Below, piece after piece: positions 26,686 through 36,005 of a stretch of 64,000 bases of DNA (within the stretch, counting starts at the first letter, position 1; each line of letters begins with the position of its first letter). The stretch is from BOG-931 sp963781725 (lineage in GTDB: Bacteria; Pseudomonadota; Alphaproteobacteria; Rhizobiales; Xanthobacteraceae). Location of the stretch: the NCBI GenBank assembly GCA_963781725.1, contig CAWAGV010000002.1, positions 2,294,001 to 2,358,000 on the forward strand, in the 5' to 3' direction. Under the pieces are notes generated by a model. The model ran no database searches and had not been told where the DNA came from. It saw only the letters and a list, made by a program, of their open reading frames with translations. The position numbers were made by a program, and so were the translations under genes.

Positions 26686-27261
26686 TGTTTTACGAACCCG
26701 GCAAAACTGACCACGGTCTGCCGCATAACCCGTACGATGCAATCGTTGGCCCTCGACCAATCGGATGGATCACATCCATCAACACTAAAGGCGACGTGAA
26801 ATCTTGCGCCTTATTCATATTTCAACAGCGTATCGACTGATCCCCCAATGGTGATGTTTGCCAGCGACGGTCGGAAGGACACGATTGAGTACGTGGAAGA
26901 AACCGGCGAGTTCGTTTGCAATCTCGCTGTTTGGGACTTGCGTGCTCAGGTTAAGGACACTTCTTTGTCGTTTCCTCGAGGGGTAAATGAGATGGCGGAA
27001 GTCGGTCTGGAGCCGGCCTCCTCGGTGCTGGTCAGGCCGCCTAGAGTCAAAGCATCTCCTTGCGCTCTTGAATGCAAATTGCTTCAAACAGTGCGGCTAA
27101 CAGACCTAAATAACCGGCCGGCTCCTCGATACATAGTTTTTGGACAAGTCATCGGGATTCATATCGAGGACTCATTTATCAAGGACGGCCTACTCGATAC
27201 GGCGGCAATGAAGCCAATTCACCGGGGCGGTTATCAAGATTTTTTTTGTAATGACGGCTGA
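26686..27261 (+). pseudogene. flavin reductase-like (FMN-binding split barrel) gene broken by frameshifts
   Basis: Three frames together spell a flavin-reductase-domain protein of about 200 residues. It begins MFYEPAK, continues in another frame as TDHGLPHNPYDAIVGPRPIG and ITSINTKGDV, and returns to the first frame as SYFNSVSTDPPMVMFASDGRKD through ETGEFVCNLAVWDLR to VRPPRVKASPCALECKLLQT and FGQVIGIHIEDSFIKDGLLD. The breaks fall in short homopolymers: one A missing in the A-run at 26703-26706, and one A extra at about 26799-26801. An eight-T run at 27240-27247 may hide a third break near the C-terminus. Such proteins bind FMN and reduce it or act as partners of flavin monooxygenases. It is either real decay or sequencing error. 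Confidence 0.75.
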
Positions 27262-27779
27262 CGCGCGCTTCTCTTTGAAGTTCACGGAGGAAAACAGACT
27301 AAAGGCTGCGCCTCCTTCCAAAAGCGCACATGAATGATGAAGCCGCGCCGTGTCGGCAATTGGCCCTTAGCTGACATTCCGAACGGGTCCACTGATGTCG
27401 GCTTTCGCCGTCAGATCATTCCGCACCGGCCGAGGCAATTCTTCAGGCTGACGGGATTCGGGCGATGCAGCCCATCGACGATGCAGCCTATGCCGCCTGA
27501 TCCCGCCGCAGGACGTGTGCTGATGCGAGGGAGCGAGGCATGAAAACCTGCAGATTGATGAGTCTTCAGTTCGGCGTGCTGATCATTTTGATGGCCGGCT
27601 TGCAGTACCGTTCGATGTCGCCGCGCCTTTACAGTTTGCTGGAGACGAGGGCCATTTTGATCGGCACCACCACGATGTTTGAGGGCATGCCGGCAAACGC
27701 TTTCGACTGGTATTAAAGACGAACGCGGCCTGTGCTGAGAGTAAATCGCTCTCGGCACAATCCTGGGTGCCTCCTGTCA
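27262..27779. other. spacer with no recognised gene; one possible 58-residue ORF
   Basis: The 518-bp stretch contains one short frame with a plausible ribosome site: ATG 27540 to TAA 27716, 58 residues, preceded by GAGGGAGCGAGG. It encodes a partly hydrophobic peptide (FGVLIILMAGLQYRSM) ending FEGMPANAFDWY, which I do not recognise. Another frame near 27334 reads RVGNWPLADIPNG, a phrase that recalls translated intergenic repeats of Bradyrhizobium-like genomes. I would not annotate either as a real gene without support. Confidence 0.35.
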
Positions 27780-28220
27780 ATGAACGCCCGCCGCAGATGT
27801 GGCGACACAAGTTCCATGGACAGCGATCCGCCAGAGAAGGTGCCGAAGCCGGTACCGGGGCGCCGCGTACGCTCGGCGCGCCTGACCGAGATTCTGGGCG
27901 TGATCGAGAATCAAAGTCATGACCCGTCGCTGAGCGCGATTACCATCGCCCAACGACTCGGCGTCACGTCGCGTTATGTTCACCTCTTGATGCAGGACAC
28001 CGGCCGCAGCTTTGCCGCACACGTCCTGCTCAAGCGATTGGGCATGGCGGCAACGATGCTGCGCGACCCGTCGTTTCAGGCCCGCAAGATCGCCGAGATC
28101 GCGCAGCTCGCGGGCTTCACCGATGTATCCTATTTCAGCCGGGCGTTCCGCCAGCGCTACGGCATGACGCCGACCGAACTGCGCGACCGCGCGATGCGCG
28201 AGGCGGCGCAGTGCGGCTAG
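27780..28220 (+). CDS. short AraC-family DNA-binding protein
   Basis: About 146 residues from ATG 27780 (another ATG at 27816). Almost the whole protein is the double helix-turn-helix of AraC/XylS regulators: ITIAQRLGVTSRYVHLLMQD, then FAAHVLLKRLGMAATML and IAEIAQLAGFTDVSYFSRAF with RQRYGMTPTELR. The usual sensor domain of about 150-200 residues is missing. It is either a naturally short regulator or the surviving 3' end of a longer one, which fits the degraded neighbourhood. It converges on the enolase-superfamily gene 12 bp away. Confidence 0.75.
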   Translation: MNARRRCGDTSSMDSDPPEKVPKPVPGRRVRSARLTEILGVIENQSHDPSLSAITIAQRLGVTSRYVHLLMQDTGRSFAAHVLLKRLGMAATMLRDPSFQARKIAEIAQLAGFTDVSYFSRAFRQRYGMTPTELRDRAMREAAQCG

Positions 28221-28232
28221 TCCGGCGACCGC

Positions 28233-29330
28233 CTAGTCCTTCACGGTACAGTCGCGCAGGATGTCCGGCTTGAACGCCAGGCCGTGGCCCGGGCGTTCCG
28301 GCACGGTGATCATGCCGTTCACCACCGGCACCGGATCGACCCAAAGGTCTTCCGCCAGCCCCATGTCCTCGATCCAGATGCCGTTCGGGATCGAGGCCAG
28401 TAGTTGCACGTTCAGTTCGGGGAACAGGTGCGGAGCGATGGTCATGTTCCAGGTGTCGGCAACGGTGGCGATCTTGCGCAGTTCGGTCATGCCGCCGCGC
28501 ATCGGATCGGGCTGCAGGATCGGCAGCCGCGGATTCTCGAAGAACGGCTTGAGATCGAAGCGCGTGAAGTGGGTCTCGCCGCCGACGATGCGGATGTCGA
28601 GCGCTTCGGCGATCCGCAGATAGCCGGCGAAATCGTCCGGCACCACCGGCTCCTCGAGCCAGTAGATATCGTAGTCCTGAAACTTGCGGCCCATCTGGAT
28701 CGCGACGTCGGCGGTCCAGCCCATATTGATGTCGATCATGATGTCGACACTCGGGCCGAGCGCTTCGCGCATGCGTTTGACATTGTCGACATCGGCGGCG
28801 AGGTCGTCGCTGTGCGCAACCTGCATCTTGATCGCCTTGTAGCCGCGCTCCTTGTAGTGCAGCGCTTTCGCAATCATGCCGTCGCCGCCGGAGCCGCGGA
28901 AACAGCCGGAGCCGTAAGCCGGCATTTGCGTGCGATAGCTGCCCCACAGCCGGTGCAGCGGCAGCTTGGCGGCTTTGCCGACGATATCCCACAGCGCGAT
29001 ATCGAGCGCCGACTGCGCCATGGTGGCGATGCCGCCGCGGCCGAAGGTGATCGTGGTGTTCCAAAGATGTTGCCAGATCGCCTCGACGGCGCTGGCATCC
29101 TTGCCGATCACATTGGGGATGATCACCTCATTGAGGCAAGCGATGATCGATTTGATGCCGGGCCGGAACAGGAACAGGTAACCCATGCCGGTGATGCCGC
29201 CTTTGGTTTCGACATCGACCACCAGAAACGTGCGGGCATCGCCGAAACGGTGACCCTTCAGCCAGGGGTTTTGCGGCCACGGCACGCAAATCGTGGAGAT
29301 GCGGACGGCGGTGATGGTGAGGTCGGTCAT
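28233..29330 (-). CDS. mandelate racemase/muconate lactonizing enzyme family (enolase superfamily)
   Basis: A 365-residue (beta/alpha)7-beta-barrel enzyme that abstracts the alpha-proton of a carboxylate. Metal ligands are D200 (IMIDIN), E226 (YWLEEP) and E252 (VGGE). The H301/D275 dyad of the mandelate racemase subgroup appears in APHLFPE and QPDPMRGG. On the other face the usual KxK is K168-M-Q170, so the second lysine is replaced. Sugar-acid dehydratase or racemase activity on a sugar acid is likely, but the substrate is not predictable. It is monocistronic. Confidence 0.88.
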   Translation of the reverse strand: MTDLTITAVRISTICVPWPQNPWLKGHRFGDARTFLVVDVETKGGITGMGYLFLFRPGIKSIIACLNEVIIPNVIGKDASAVEAIWQHLWNTTITFGRGGIATMAQSALDIALWDIVGKAAKLPLHRLWGSYRTQMPAYGSGCFRGSGGDGMIAKALHYKERGYKAIKMQVAHSDDLAADVDNVKRMREALGPSVDIMIDINMGWTADVAIQMGRKFQDYDIYWLEEPVVPDDFAGYLRIAEALDIRIVGGETHFTRFDLKPFFENPRLPILQPDPMRGGMTELRKIATVADTWNMTIAPHLFPELNVQLLASIPNGIWIEDMGLAEDLWVDPVPVVNGMITVPERPGHGLAFKPDILRDCTVKD

Positions 29331-29654
29331 GGATGCATTCGCCCGGGCTTGTCATGAAGCTTGGCCGCGGATTGCGGCTGGGCGAATGCTGCGGAAAGTC
29401 GGGCGTCAGGTCAATACGATGGGTGGCGGCGGCCGTGAACCGCGCTCGCGCAGCATTTAGAATTTTAGTCGCAATGACCCGCCGGTATAATAACTGACCT
29501 CTTGCGAATAGTTGATCCCGGCCGAAACAGGATTCGGCGCAACCCGGATAGAGCAAAAGCGATAGTTGCGGCTAAAGATGTCAGCTTCGTTCGGTGGATA
29601 GCCTGGCCAACTCGCGGTAGGGTGCGCCGACGCGCGAATGCGCCGGAGACATCA
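29331..29654. other. intergenic spacer upstream of the Kef-type antiporter
   Basis: This 324-bp divergent spacer holds the TATAAT hexamer at 29486-29491 and no convincing gene. Reading frames upstream of GTG 29655 are Arg-rich and not antiporter-like. Confidence 0.45.
29486..29491 (+). promoter_or_regulatory. possible sigma-70 -10 hexamer
   Basis: An exact TATAAT, about 165 bp upstream of the antiporter start. A -35 partner at 16-18 bp spacing is poor (TTTTAG), so it is only a candidate. Confidence 0.3.
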
Positions 29655-31460
29655 GTGTCTGCAACAACGATCAACACTGCCGCCTACAGTGACGCGCTTG
29701 TCGTGCTCGGCACGGCTGGCGTCGTTGTGCCTATTCTGCGGCGCTACAACGTCAGCCCGGTTCTCGGCTATCTCGGTGCCGGCGCTATCCTGGGTCCGTT
29801 GGGACTGGGCACATTCGAGAAACCGTATCCGGCGTTGTTCTGGTTCACCATCACCGATGCACAGAATGTTGCCGGCATTGCCGAACTTGGCATTGTCTTT
29901 CTGCTGTTTCTGATCGGCCTCGAACTGTCGCTCGGCCGCCTGCTGGCGATGCGGCGGCTGGTGTTCGGCCTCGGCGGGTTGCAGGTGCTGACGGCGGCCG
30001 TTTTGCTCGCCGCCGTCGCCTTTCATTCCGGGCAGACGCTGTCGAACGCGATCGTGATTGGCGCGAGCCTGTCGCTGTCGTCAACGGCGATCGTGCTGGA
30101 ACTGCTGTCGAACCAGGAACGGCTCACGTCCAATGTCGGCCGCGCCAGCTTTTCGATCCTGCTGGCGCAGGATCTCGCGGTCATCCCGATTCTGATGTTC
30201 ATCTCGATCCTGGCGGCGGGCTCGGGCGGATCGGTGTTTGGAAGCCTCGGCATCGCCCTGCTGCAAGCCGCCGTCGCTCTCGCGGTGATCGTCATCTTCG
30301 GCCGGGTGCTGTTGCGGCCGCTGTTCCGGCTGGTTGCGAACGCGCGTTCCAGCGAACTCTTCATTGCCACCGTGCTGTTCGTCATCGTCGCCGCCGGCGT
30401 CATCGCCAATCAGGCCGGGTTGTCGATGGCGCTCGGTGCGTTCGTTGCCGGCCTGCTGCTTGCCGAAACCGAATATCGCAAGGCGATCGAGGCGACCGTC
30501 GAGCCGGTCAAAGGCCTGCTGCTCGGCATGTTCTTCTTCACCGTCGGCATGGATATCGATTTTCGCGAACTGGTGCGCGAGCCGCTGCTGCTGGCCGGCG
30601 GCGTCGCCGGGCTGATCGTCACGAAATCCCTGTTGCTGCTCGTGCTTGGCAAGATCTTCCGGCTGTCCTGGCCGGCCGCCGTCGAAACCGGCCTGCTGCT
30701 CAGCGGCGGCGGCGAATTCGCTTTCGTCGGCATTGGCATGGCGACGGACGCGCATCTGATTGATCCCGGTTTCGCCAGCTTCACGCTCGCGGTCACCTCG
30801 GTGACGATGGCGTTGACGCCGCTTTTGTCCTTTGCCGGACGGCGCATTGGCGCGCGGCTCCGCGCCAATGTGCCAACGGATTCGTCGTTGTCTGCGCTGC
30901 CGTCGGGTGAGCAGGGCCATGCGATCGTTGTCGGCTATGGCCGGGTCGGCAAAGTGGTCTGCGCGCTGTTCAAAGACCACGGCATACGCTACATCGCCGC
31001 CGATTCGGATGCGCCGACCGTGACCCATGACCGCCGCGAGGGTCACGACGTTTTCTACGGCGACGCGACCGATCCGAATTTTCTCGAAATCTGCGGTTTG
31101 GCGCAGGCCGCCGGAGTCATCATCACGATCCATACCCGGGACCTGATCGACGCTGTGGTCGAGCACGTGCGCGCGGTGCGGCCGGACATTGTTATTGTGT
31201 CGCGCGCGCGCGACGCCGACCATGCCCGGCACCTTTATGCGCTGGGCGCAACCGATGCGGTGCCGGAGACGATCGAAGCAAGCCTGCAACTCTCGGAGGC
31301 AGCCCTGGTCGGGCTGGGCATACCGCCCGGTCCGGTGATCGCCTCGATCCACGAGAAGCGCGACGAAATCCGTCACGCATTGCAGGATGCCGCCCTGAAA
31401 GCCGGGCGAAAGAAAATCCGCGCGGTCAGGCCGAAAAGGCTTCGGCGCCCGAAAGCCTGA
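29655..31460 (+). CDS. Kef-type CPA2 cation/proton antiporter with TrkA-N domain
   Basis: A 601-residue inner-membrane protein. Residues 1 to about 400 hold 12-13 membrane segments of the Na+/H+ exchanger fold (SPVLGYLGAGAILGPLGLG, ELGIVFLLFLIGLELSLGRL, NQAGLSMALGAFVAGLLLAE). Residues about 420-540 are a Rossmann TrkA-N/KTN domain (HAIVVGYGRVGKVVCALF) that senses nucleotides. It fits KefB/KefC/YbaL-like K+ efflux in pH or electrophile stress. I use GTG 29655 (SATTINTAAYSD follows) with GGAG 8 bases before. It converges with lysR 8 bp away. Confidence 0.9.
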   Translation: MSATTINTAAYSDALVVLGTAGVVVPILRRYNVSPVLGYLGAGAILGPLGLGTFEKPYPALFWFTITDAQNVAGIAELGIVFLLFLIGLELSLGRLLAMRRLVFGLGGLQVLTAAVLLAAVAFHSGQTLSNAIVIGASLSLSSTAIVLELLSNQERLTSNVGRASFSILLAQDLAVIPILMFISILAAGSGGSVFGSLGIALLQAAVALAVIVIFGRVLLRPLFRLVANARSSELFIATVLFVIVAAGVIANQAGLSMALGAFVAGLLLAETEYRKAIEATVEPVKGLLLGMFFFTVGMDIDFRELVREPLLLAGGVAGLIVTKSLLLLVLGKIFRLSWPAAVETGLLLSGGGEFAFVGIGMATDAHLIDPGFASFTLAVTSVTMALTPLLSFAGRRIGARLRANVPTDSSLSALPSGEQGHAIVVGYGRVGKVVCALFKDHGIRYIAADSDAPTVTHDRREGHDVFYGDATDPNFLEICGLAQAAGVIITIHTRDLIDAVVEHVRAVRPDIVIVSRARDADHARHLYALGATDAVPETIEASLQLSEAALVGLGIPPGPVIASIHEKRDEIRHALQDAALKAGRKKIRAVRPKRLRRPKA

Positions 31461-31468
31461 TTTTGCGG

Positions 31469-32419
31469 TCAGTGCCGTGCAACCTTTCGCGCGCGGTGGA
31501 GCGTCGCGGCAGGTTCGGGGTGCAGCGTTTGTCGCAGCACGTTGCGCAGAATGCCGGTGACGCCCTCGGCCAACAGCGTGTTCGGCCGGCGGGCCGGTGT
31601 GACCAGCGCAACCGTACTTCCAAGCGACGGCCGAACGATCGGTCGAGTGACGATGCCGGCTCCGGACATTCCGGCGCGCACGACATTGTAAGGAACGACC
31701 GCGTGACCATAGCCCTTGGCGACGAGCTGCAGGATCATGCCGATTGCGTCGATCTCCAGGATGACGCGCAGCTTCACGCCGCTGCGCAATGCCTCGGCTT
31801 CCACCAGCGAGCGGATCGGGTGCGGCGCGCCGGGAAAGATCAGCTCATATTGCGCGAGTGCGCTAAACGGTATGGCGCGTGAACGGGCGGTGGGCGGCAG
31901 TCCGCGGGCCGGACTCAGAAGACAGACCAACTCTGTCAGCATCGGTTCGATCTTGAGCAGGGGCGATGGTGCCGGATTATGAATGACCGCTACGTCGAGG
32001 CGCCCTGCAAGGAGCCGTTCCTGCAGCGGAAGGCTCAGCGCTTCCATGATCGCAAGCTCCGCGCTGCGATAGCGATTGCGAAATGCCTTCACGAGCGGGA
32101 GTGTCAGCACTTGTCCGAGCGATGGCGGTAGTCCAATTGCGACCTTGCCGGTCAGGTCCGCCTCGTTGCCGGTCACAGCGTGCCGTGCGCCGTCGAGCTG
32201 GTGCAGGATGCCTCTGGCGTAAATCAGGAATCGCTGTCCGGCCTCGGTGAGAATGACACCGCGGCCGTTGCGGTGCAAAAGCCGCAGATTGAGTTCGCGC
32301 TCCAGCGTGCTGACCTGGCGGCTGACGGCCGGCTGCGTCAGGCCGACCTGGACCGAGGCCCGGCTGAAGCTGCCAGCTTCCGCGACGTGCACAAAGAATT
32401 CGATCTGGCGCAGGTTCAT
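31469..32419 (-). CDS. LysR-family transcriptional regulator
   Basis: A 316-residue regulator. The N-terminal winged helix-turn-helix (MNLRQIEFFVHVAEAGSFSR, LTQPAVSRQVSTLERELNLR) is followed by a ligand-binding domain (VAIGLPPSLGQVLTLPLVKA at about 90-110). The ATG at 32419 gives the family start; a TTG two codons upstream is also in frame. It is divergent from a Bug-dioxygenase pair, the normal layout for a LysR controlling the neighbouring operon, so it probably senses the substrate of that pair. Confidence 0.92.
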   Translation of the reverse strand: MNLRQIEFFVHVAEAGSFSRASVQVGLTQPAVSRQVSTLERELNLRLLHRNGRGVILTEAGQRFLIYARGILHQLDGARHAVTGNEADLTGKVAIGLPPSLGQVLTLPLVKAFRNRYRSAELAIMEALSLPLQERLLAGRLDVAVIHNPAPSPLLKIEPMLTELVCLLSPARGLPPTARSRAIPFSALAQYELIFPGAPHPIRSLVEAEALRSGVKLRVILEIDAIGMILQLVAKGYGHAVVPYNVVRAGMSGAGIVTRPIVRPSLGSTVALVTPARRPNTLLAEGVTGILRNVLRQTLHPEPAATLHRARKVARH

Positions 32420-32558
32420 GATCAATCGGCACGTTATAACTAATCGGTATATCTAATAGTAGGTTTTCTATAATTGTATCAGCAAAATCCTGGCGTAGAA
32501 TGTCTTTGCTTGACCGGCGTGCCGGTCGCCCGAGGAGCACCGATCCGGAGAGTGTTTG
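32420..32558. promoter_or_regulatory. divergent control region of lysR and the Bug-dioxygenase operon
   Basis: An AT-rich 139-bp spacer, unlike its surroundings. It contains the repeated pentamer CTAAT at about 32440 and 32454 around GGTATAT, and an exact TATAAT at 32469-32474 facing the Bug gene, 85 bp before its start. LysR proteins bind interrupted dyads in such spacers; I cannot fix the exact operator. Confidence 0.45.
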
Positions 32559-33542
32559 ATGCCCGCTGGCGCCGCGCGAATTTTGCTCTCCCTGATCGCC
32601 TGTTTGTCTGTCTGCCTGACCGCGGCCGCCCAACAGCCCGCCTATCCGGAGCGGCCGATCACGATGGTCGTGACGTTCGCCGCCGGCGGTTCATCGGACG
32701 TGCTGGCGCGCGCGGTGGCCGATGCGATGTCGCAGGGTCTCGGGCAGCAAGTGGTCGTCGACAATCGCCCCGGCGCCGGCGGCCATATCGGGGCCGAAGC
32801 GGTCGCGCATGCCGCGCCCGATGGCTACACGATATTGTTTGGCACCAACGGCACGCTTGGCATCGGCCCCGCGCTCTACAAGAATCTCCGCTACGATCCG
32901 CTGCACGATCTGGCGCCGGTCGGGATCCTGCACAAGTTGCCGCTGCTGCTGATCGTCAATCCGCAGGTTCACGCGCAGAATTTGGCGGAACTGCTGATCT
33001 ACGCCCGCGCCAATCCGGGCAAGCTCACGTTCGCGTCGGCGGGTGTCGGTTCGGTGTCGCATCTCGCCGGCGAACTGTTCAAGGAAGAGGCCAAGGTCGA
33101 CATCCTGCATGTGCCCTACAAGGGCGGCGGCGCCGCGGTGACCGATCTGGTATCGGGACGGGTGTCGATGATGCTCGAGACCATTCCGAATGCGCTGCCG
33201 CTTGCGCGCAACGGCCAGATGTGGCCGATCGGCGTGACGACGCGGGAGCGTTCGGCGCTGGCGCCGGAGATTCCGACGCTGGCCGATGCCGGCCTGCCGG
33301 GTTTTGATGTCAGCGCCTGGACCGGCCTGTTCGTTCCGGCCGGCACGCCGGCCGCGATTATCGACCGCTTGAACGCCGAGACCCGCAAGATTGCGGGCAA
33401 TCAAAAATATCTGGCGCTGATCCACGGCATGGGAACGGATGTTGCCGCATCCACGCCGCAGGAATTCGGCGCTTTCGTGCGCGACGACATCGCGCGCTGG
33501 ACCCGGGTCATCGACAAGGCCGGTATCCCGAAAATCGAGTGA
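32559..33542 (+). CDS. Bug/TctC-family periplasmic substrate-binding protein
   Basis: A 327-residue receptor from ATG 32559, which follows a CGGAGAG site. The Sec leader ends near TAAAQQ (about residue 24). Motifs include MVVTFAAGGSSDVLARA, NRPGAGGHIGAEAV, HAAPDGYTILFGTNGT and HVPYKGGGAAVTDLVSG. It is first in a two-gene operon, with a TauD-type dioxygenase 15 bp downstream and a divergent LysR. Here the context suggests uptake or sensing of the dioxygenase substrate. Confidence 0.93.
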   Translation: MPAGAARILLSLIACLSVCLTAAAQQPAYPERPITMVVTFAAGGSSDVLARAVADAMSQGLGQQVVVDNRPGAGGHIGAEAVAHAAPDGYTILFGTNGTLGIGPALYKNLRYDPLHDLAPVGILHKLPLLLIVNPQVHAQNLAELLIYARANPGKLTFASAGVGSVSHLAGELFKEEAKVDILHVPYKGGGAAVTDLVSGRVSMMLETIPNALPLARNGQMWPIGVTTRERSALAPEIPTLADAGLPGFDVSAWTGLFVPAGTPAAIIDRLNAETRKIAGNQKYLALIHGMGTDVAASTPQEFGAFVRDDIARWTRVIDKAGIPKIE

Positions 33543-33557
33543 TGAAGGAGGATCGTC

Positions 33558-34370
33558 ATGCGCTATGAAGCGATCACCGTGCAGCCCGCCTCGCCGCACA
33601 TCGGCGCGGAAATCGGCAATATCGACCTGACGAAGCCGCTGTCGAACAATCAGGTCGAGGAGTTGCACCGGGCGTTTACCCAGTATCAGGTGATTTTTTT
33701 TCGCGACCAGAAGATCAGTTTTGACGACCAGATCAGGCTCGGCCGCTATTTCGGCCCGCTCGGATCGCATGTCGGCAAGTCGACCATCAGCAAGACCACC
33801 GACAACGCCTATGTGCGCAAGTTCCACTACGACGAAACATCGACGCAGATTTCCGGCGAGAACTTCCACTCCGATCAATCGTGTGCGGCGGTGCCGCCGC
33901 TCGGCAGCATCCTCTACAATCACACCGTGCCGCCGGACGGCGGCGGCGACACCATGTTCGCCAGCATGTATGCGGCCTATGACGCGCTGTCGCCGCGCAT
34001 GAAGGAATATCTGTCAGGCCTGACCGCGACCCATGACGGCGCCCGCGTGTTCGGCCCCGGCACGCCGGTTTCGGTGCATCCGGTGATCATCAAGCACCCG
34101 GTCACCGGCAAGAAAGTCATTTACGTCAACACCGACTTCACGGCGAAGATCAACGAATTACCGGCTCTGGAAGCCGAGCGGGTGCTGCGCTTCCTGATCG
34201 ATCACTGCAACAAGCCGGAATGGACCTGCCGGTTTCGCTGGCGCGCCCATTCGATTGCGTTCTGGGACAATCGCTGCACCCACCACAAGGCGATTTGGGA
34301 TTACTGGCCGAACGTGCGCTCCGGCTATCGGATCCAGGTCGAAGGGACCGCTGCGCCGGTTGCCGGCTGA
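33558..34370 (+). CDS. TauD/TfdA-family Fe(II)/2-oxoglutarate dioxygenase
   Basis: A 270-residue enzyme of the alpha-ketoglutarate dioxygenase family. The metal motif HxD is H104-S-D106 (ENFHSDQSC), the distal His is in CTHHKAIWDY (about 242), and the 2-oxoglutarate-binding Arg is in NVRSGYRIQ (254/258). Relatives hydroxylate taurine, alkylsulfonates, 2,4-D or other small acids, often releasing sulfite or an aldehyde. The exact substrate is unknown. GGAGG precedes the ATG, and the gene is coupled with the Bug gene. Confidence 0.92.
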   Translation: MRYEAITVQPASPHIGAEIGNIDLTKPLSNNQVEELHRAFTQYQVIFFRDQKISFDDQIRLGRYFGPLGSHVGKSTISKTTDNAYVRKFHYDETSTQISGENFHSDQSCAAVPPLGSILYNHTVPPDGGGDTMFASMYAAYDALSPRMKEYLSGLTATHDGARVFGPGTPVSVHPVIIKHPVTGKKVIYVNTDFTAKINELPALEAERVLRFLIDHCNKPEWTCRFRWRAHSIAFWDNRCTHHKAIWDYWPNVRSGYRIQVEGTAAPVAG

Positions 34371-34375
34371 AGCGG

Positions 34376-35815
34376 TCAGCGCTGCGCAACCTTTCGCGCG
34401 CGGTCGAGCAGGAGCGGCAGGTTGGCCGGCAGCGCCGGCGCGCGGCGGACCGCGGAGAGTGTTTTGAGAAAGTCGGTAAACCAGTTCTGCACCGACGCCC
34501 GCTTGAGCTTCGTCGCCATCCGCTCCCAGCGTTCGCGGCGTTCCTCGAGGCTCATCGTCAACGCGCGTGCAATCTTTTGCGCCATCGCGTCGATGTCGTG
34601 GGGATTGACCAGCAGCGCCGCATCGAGTTCTTTCGCCGCGCCGGCAAAGGACGACAGCACCAGCACGCCCGGATCGAGTGGATTCTGCGCCGCTACATAT
34701 TCCTTGGCGACGAGGTTCATGCCGTCGTGCAGCGGCGTGACCAGTCCGACGTGCGCCGTGCGATAGAAGCCGGCGAGGGTGAGTTGCGAAAATCCCTTGT
34801 TGAGGTAGCGGATCGGCGTCCAGTCGACTTCGCCGTGCCGTCCGTTGACCTCGCTGACCAGCCCGGCAAGTTCGTTCTTGAGCTCTCGATAGGCCTTGAT
34901 ATTGCCGCGCGACGGCACGGCGACCTGCAGCAGCGACACCGCGCCTTTGAGCTTCGGCTCGCTCTCCAGCAGGCGGTTAAAGGCGCGTACCCGGTTTGCC
35001 AGGCCCTTGGAATAATCCAGCCGGTCGACGCCGAGCACCAGCTTGGTGCCTTGCAGGCTCGCGCGCAGCCGCGAGACTTCGCCGCGTGACGCCGCATTGG
35101 CGGCTCGTTTGGCGAATTCATCGACGTCGATGCCGATCGGGAAGGTAGCGAGTTGCGTCCAGCCCCATTCGGTCGCAATCGTTCCGTCGGCCGTCATGAT
35201 GCCGAGCTCGACACGGAGATAATCTTCGAAATTCTGGCGGTCCTCGACCGTCTGGAAGCCGATCAGGTCGTAGGCGAGCATCTCACGGACGATCTCCGCC
35301 TGGTGTGGCACCGCAGCCATGGTGTGCCGCTCCGCCCACGGGGTGTGCAGAAAGAAGCCGATCGGACGGCTGATGCCGAGCCGGCGCATGTCTGCGCCGA
35401 GCGGGAGGAAATGATAGTCCTGCACCCAGAATACGGCGTCGGGACCATTGAAGCGCAGCAGCGCACGCGCCATGAACGCGTTCACCTCACGATAAGACGT
35501 ATAATGCTCGTCGGTGACGTGAATGAGGTCGGCGCGCGAATGCAGCGCGGGCCACAGCGCTGAATTGGCAAAGCCTTCGTAGTAGCCGGCATAATGTTTT
35601 GCCGGCATGTCCACCGTGGCCAGCGCGCCGGTGCCAAGCGCCTCGATTTTCGCGAAAGAATCCTTGCGCTGAACGTCGGACGTTTGTCCGCTGGAGCCGA
35701 CCCAGACCGCGCCGGACTCCTTGACCATCGGAATCAGCGCGGCCGCAAGCCCGCCGGCAATCGGCTCATCTGGCCGCGCATGCGCGACGCGATTCGAAAC
35801 GACGACGACTTTCAC
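34376..35815 (-). CDS. otsA: trehalose-6-phosphate synthase OtsA
   Basis: A 479-residue GT20 enzyme that joins UDP-glucose (or another NDP-glucose) to glucose 6-phosphate to give trehalose 6-phosphate in the cytoplasm. The start is GTG 35815 (KVVVVSNRVAHARPDEPIAG follows) with AGGGTGA upstream. Conserved regions are GGLAAAL near 20, VWVQDYHFLPLG near 130, FFLHTPW near 153, GVDRLDYSKGL near 265, and SFAGAAKELDAALLVNP near 400. The phosphatase otsB is 15 kb away in this window. The dioxygenase gene converges 5 bp downstream. Confidence 0.94.
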   Translation of the reverse strand: MKVVVVSNRVAHARPDEPIAGGLAAALIPMVKESGAVWVGSSGQTSDVQRKDSFAKIEALGTGALATVDMPAKHYAGYYEGFANSALWPALHSRADLIHVTDEHYTSYREVNAFMARALLRFNGPDAVFWVQDYHFLPLGADMRRLGISRPIGFFLHTPWAERHTMAAVPHQAEIVREMLAYDLIGFQTVEDRQNFEDYLRVELGIMTADGTIATEWGWTQLATFPIGIDVDEFAKRAANAASRGEVSRLRASLQGTKLVLGVDRLDYSKGLANRVRAFNRLLESEPKLKGAVSLLQVAVPSRGNIKAYRELKNELAGLVSEVNGRHGEVDWTPIRYLNKGFSQLTLAGFYRTAHVGLVTPLHDGMNLVAKEYVAAQNPLDPGVLVLSSFAGAAKELDAALLVNPHDIDAMAQKIARALTMSLEERRERWERMATKLKRASVQNWFTDFLKTLSAVRRAPALPANLPLLLDRARKVAQR

Positions 35816-36005
35816 TCTGTCACCCTGCTTCCCAGCACCATGACAACCCGGACGAGCCCGGTTTGTTCCGCGCGTGACGCGGTGCAGCGCGAACACAGTT
35901 GAATTCAAAAGGGAATTAAACGCGGCGGTATTGTGGAACTTTGTGTCCCTCGACCGCGCATCGCGCCGGCATCGCTGCCGCGCTGCGGCAAAGCGGCCGG
36001 CTCGT

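Noticed and set aside
27583..27810. 75-codon minus-strand ORF in the decayed patch
   Set aside because: Composition is shadow-like and it overlaps the start of the AraC-type gene.
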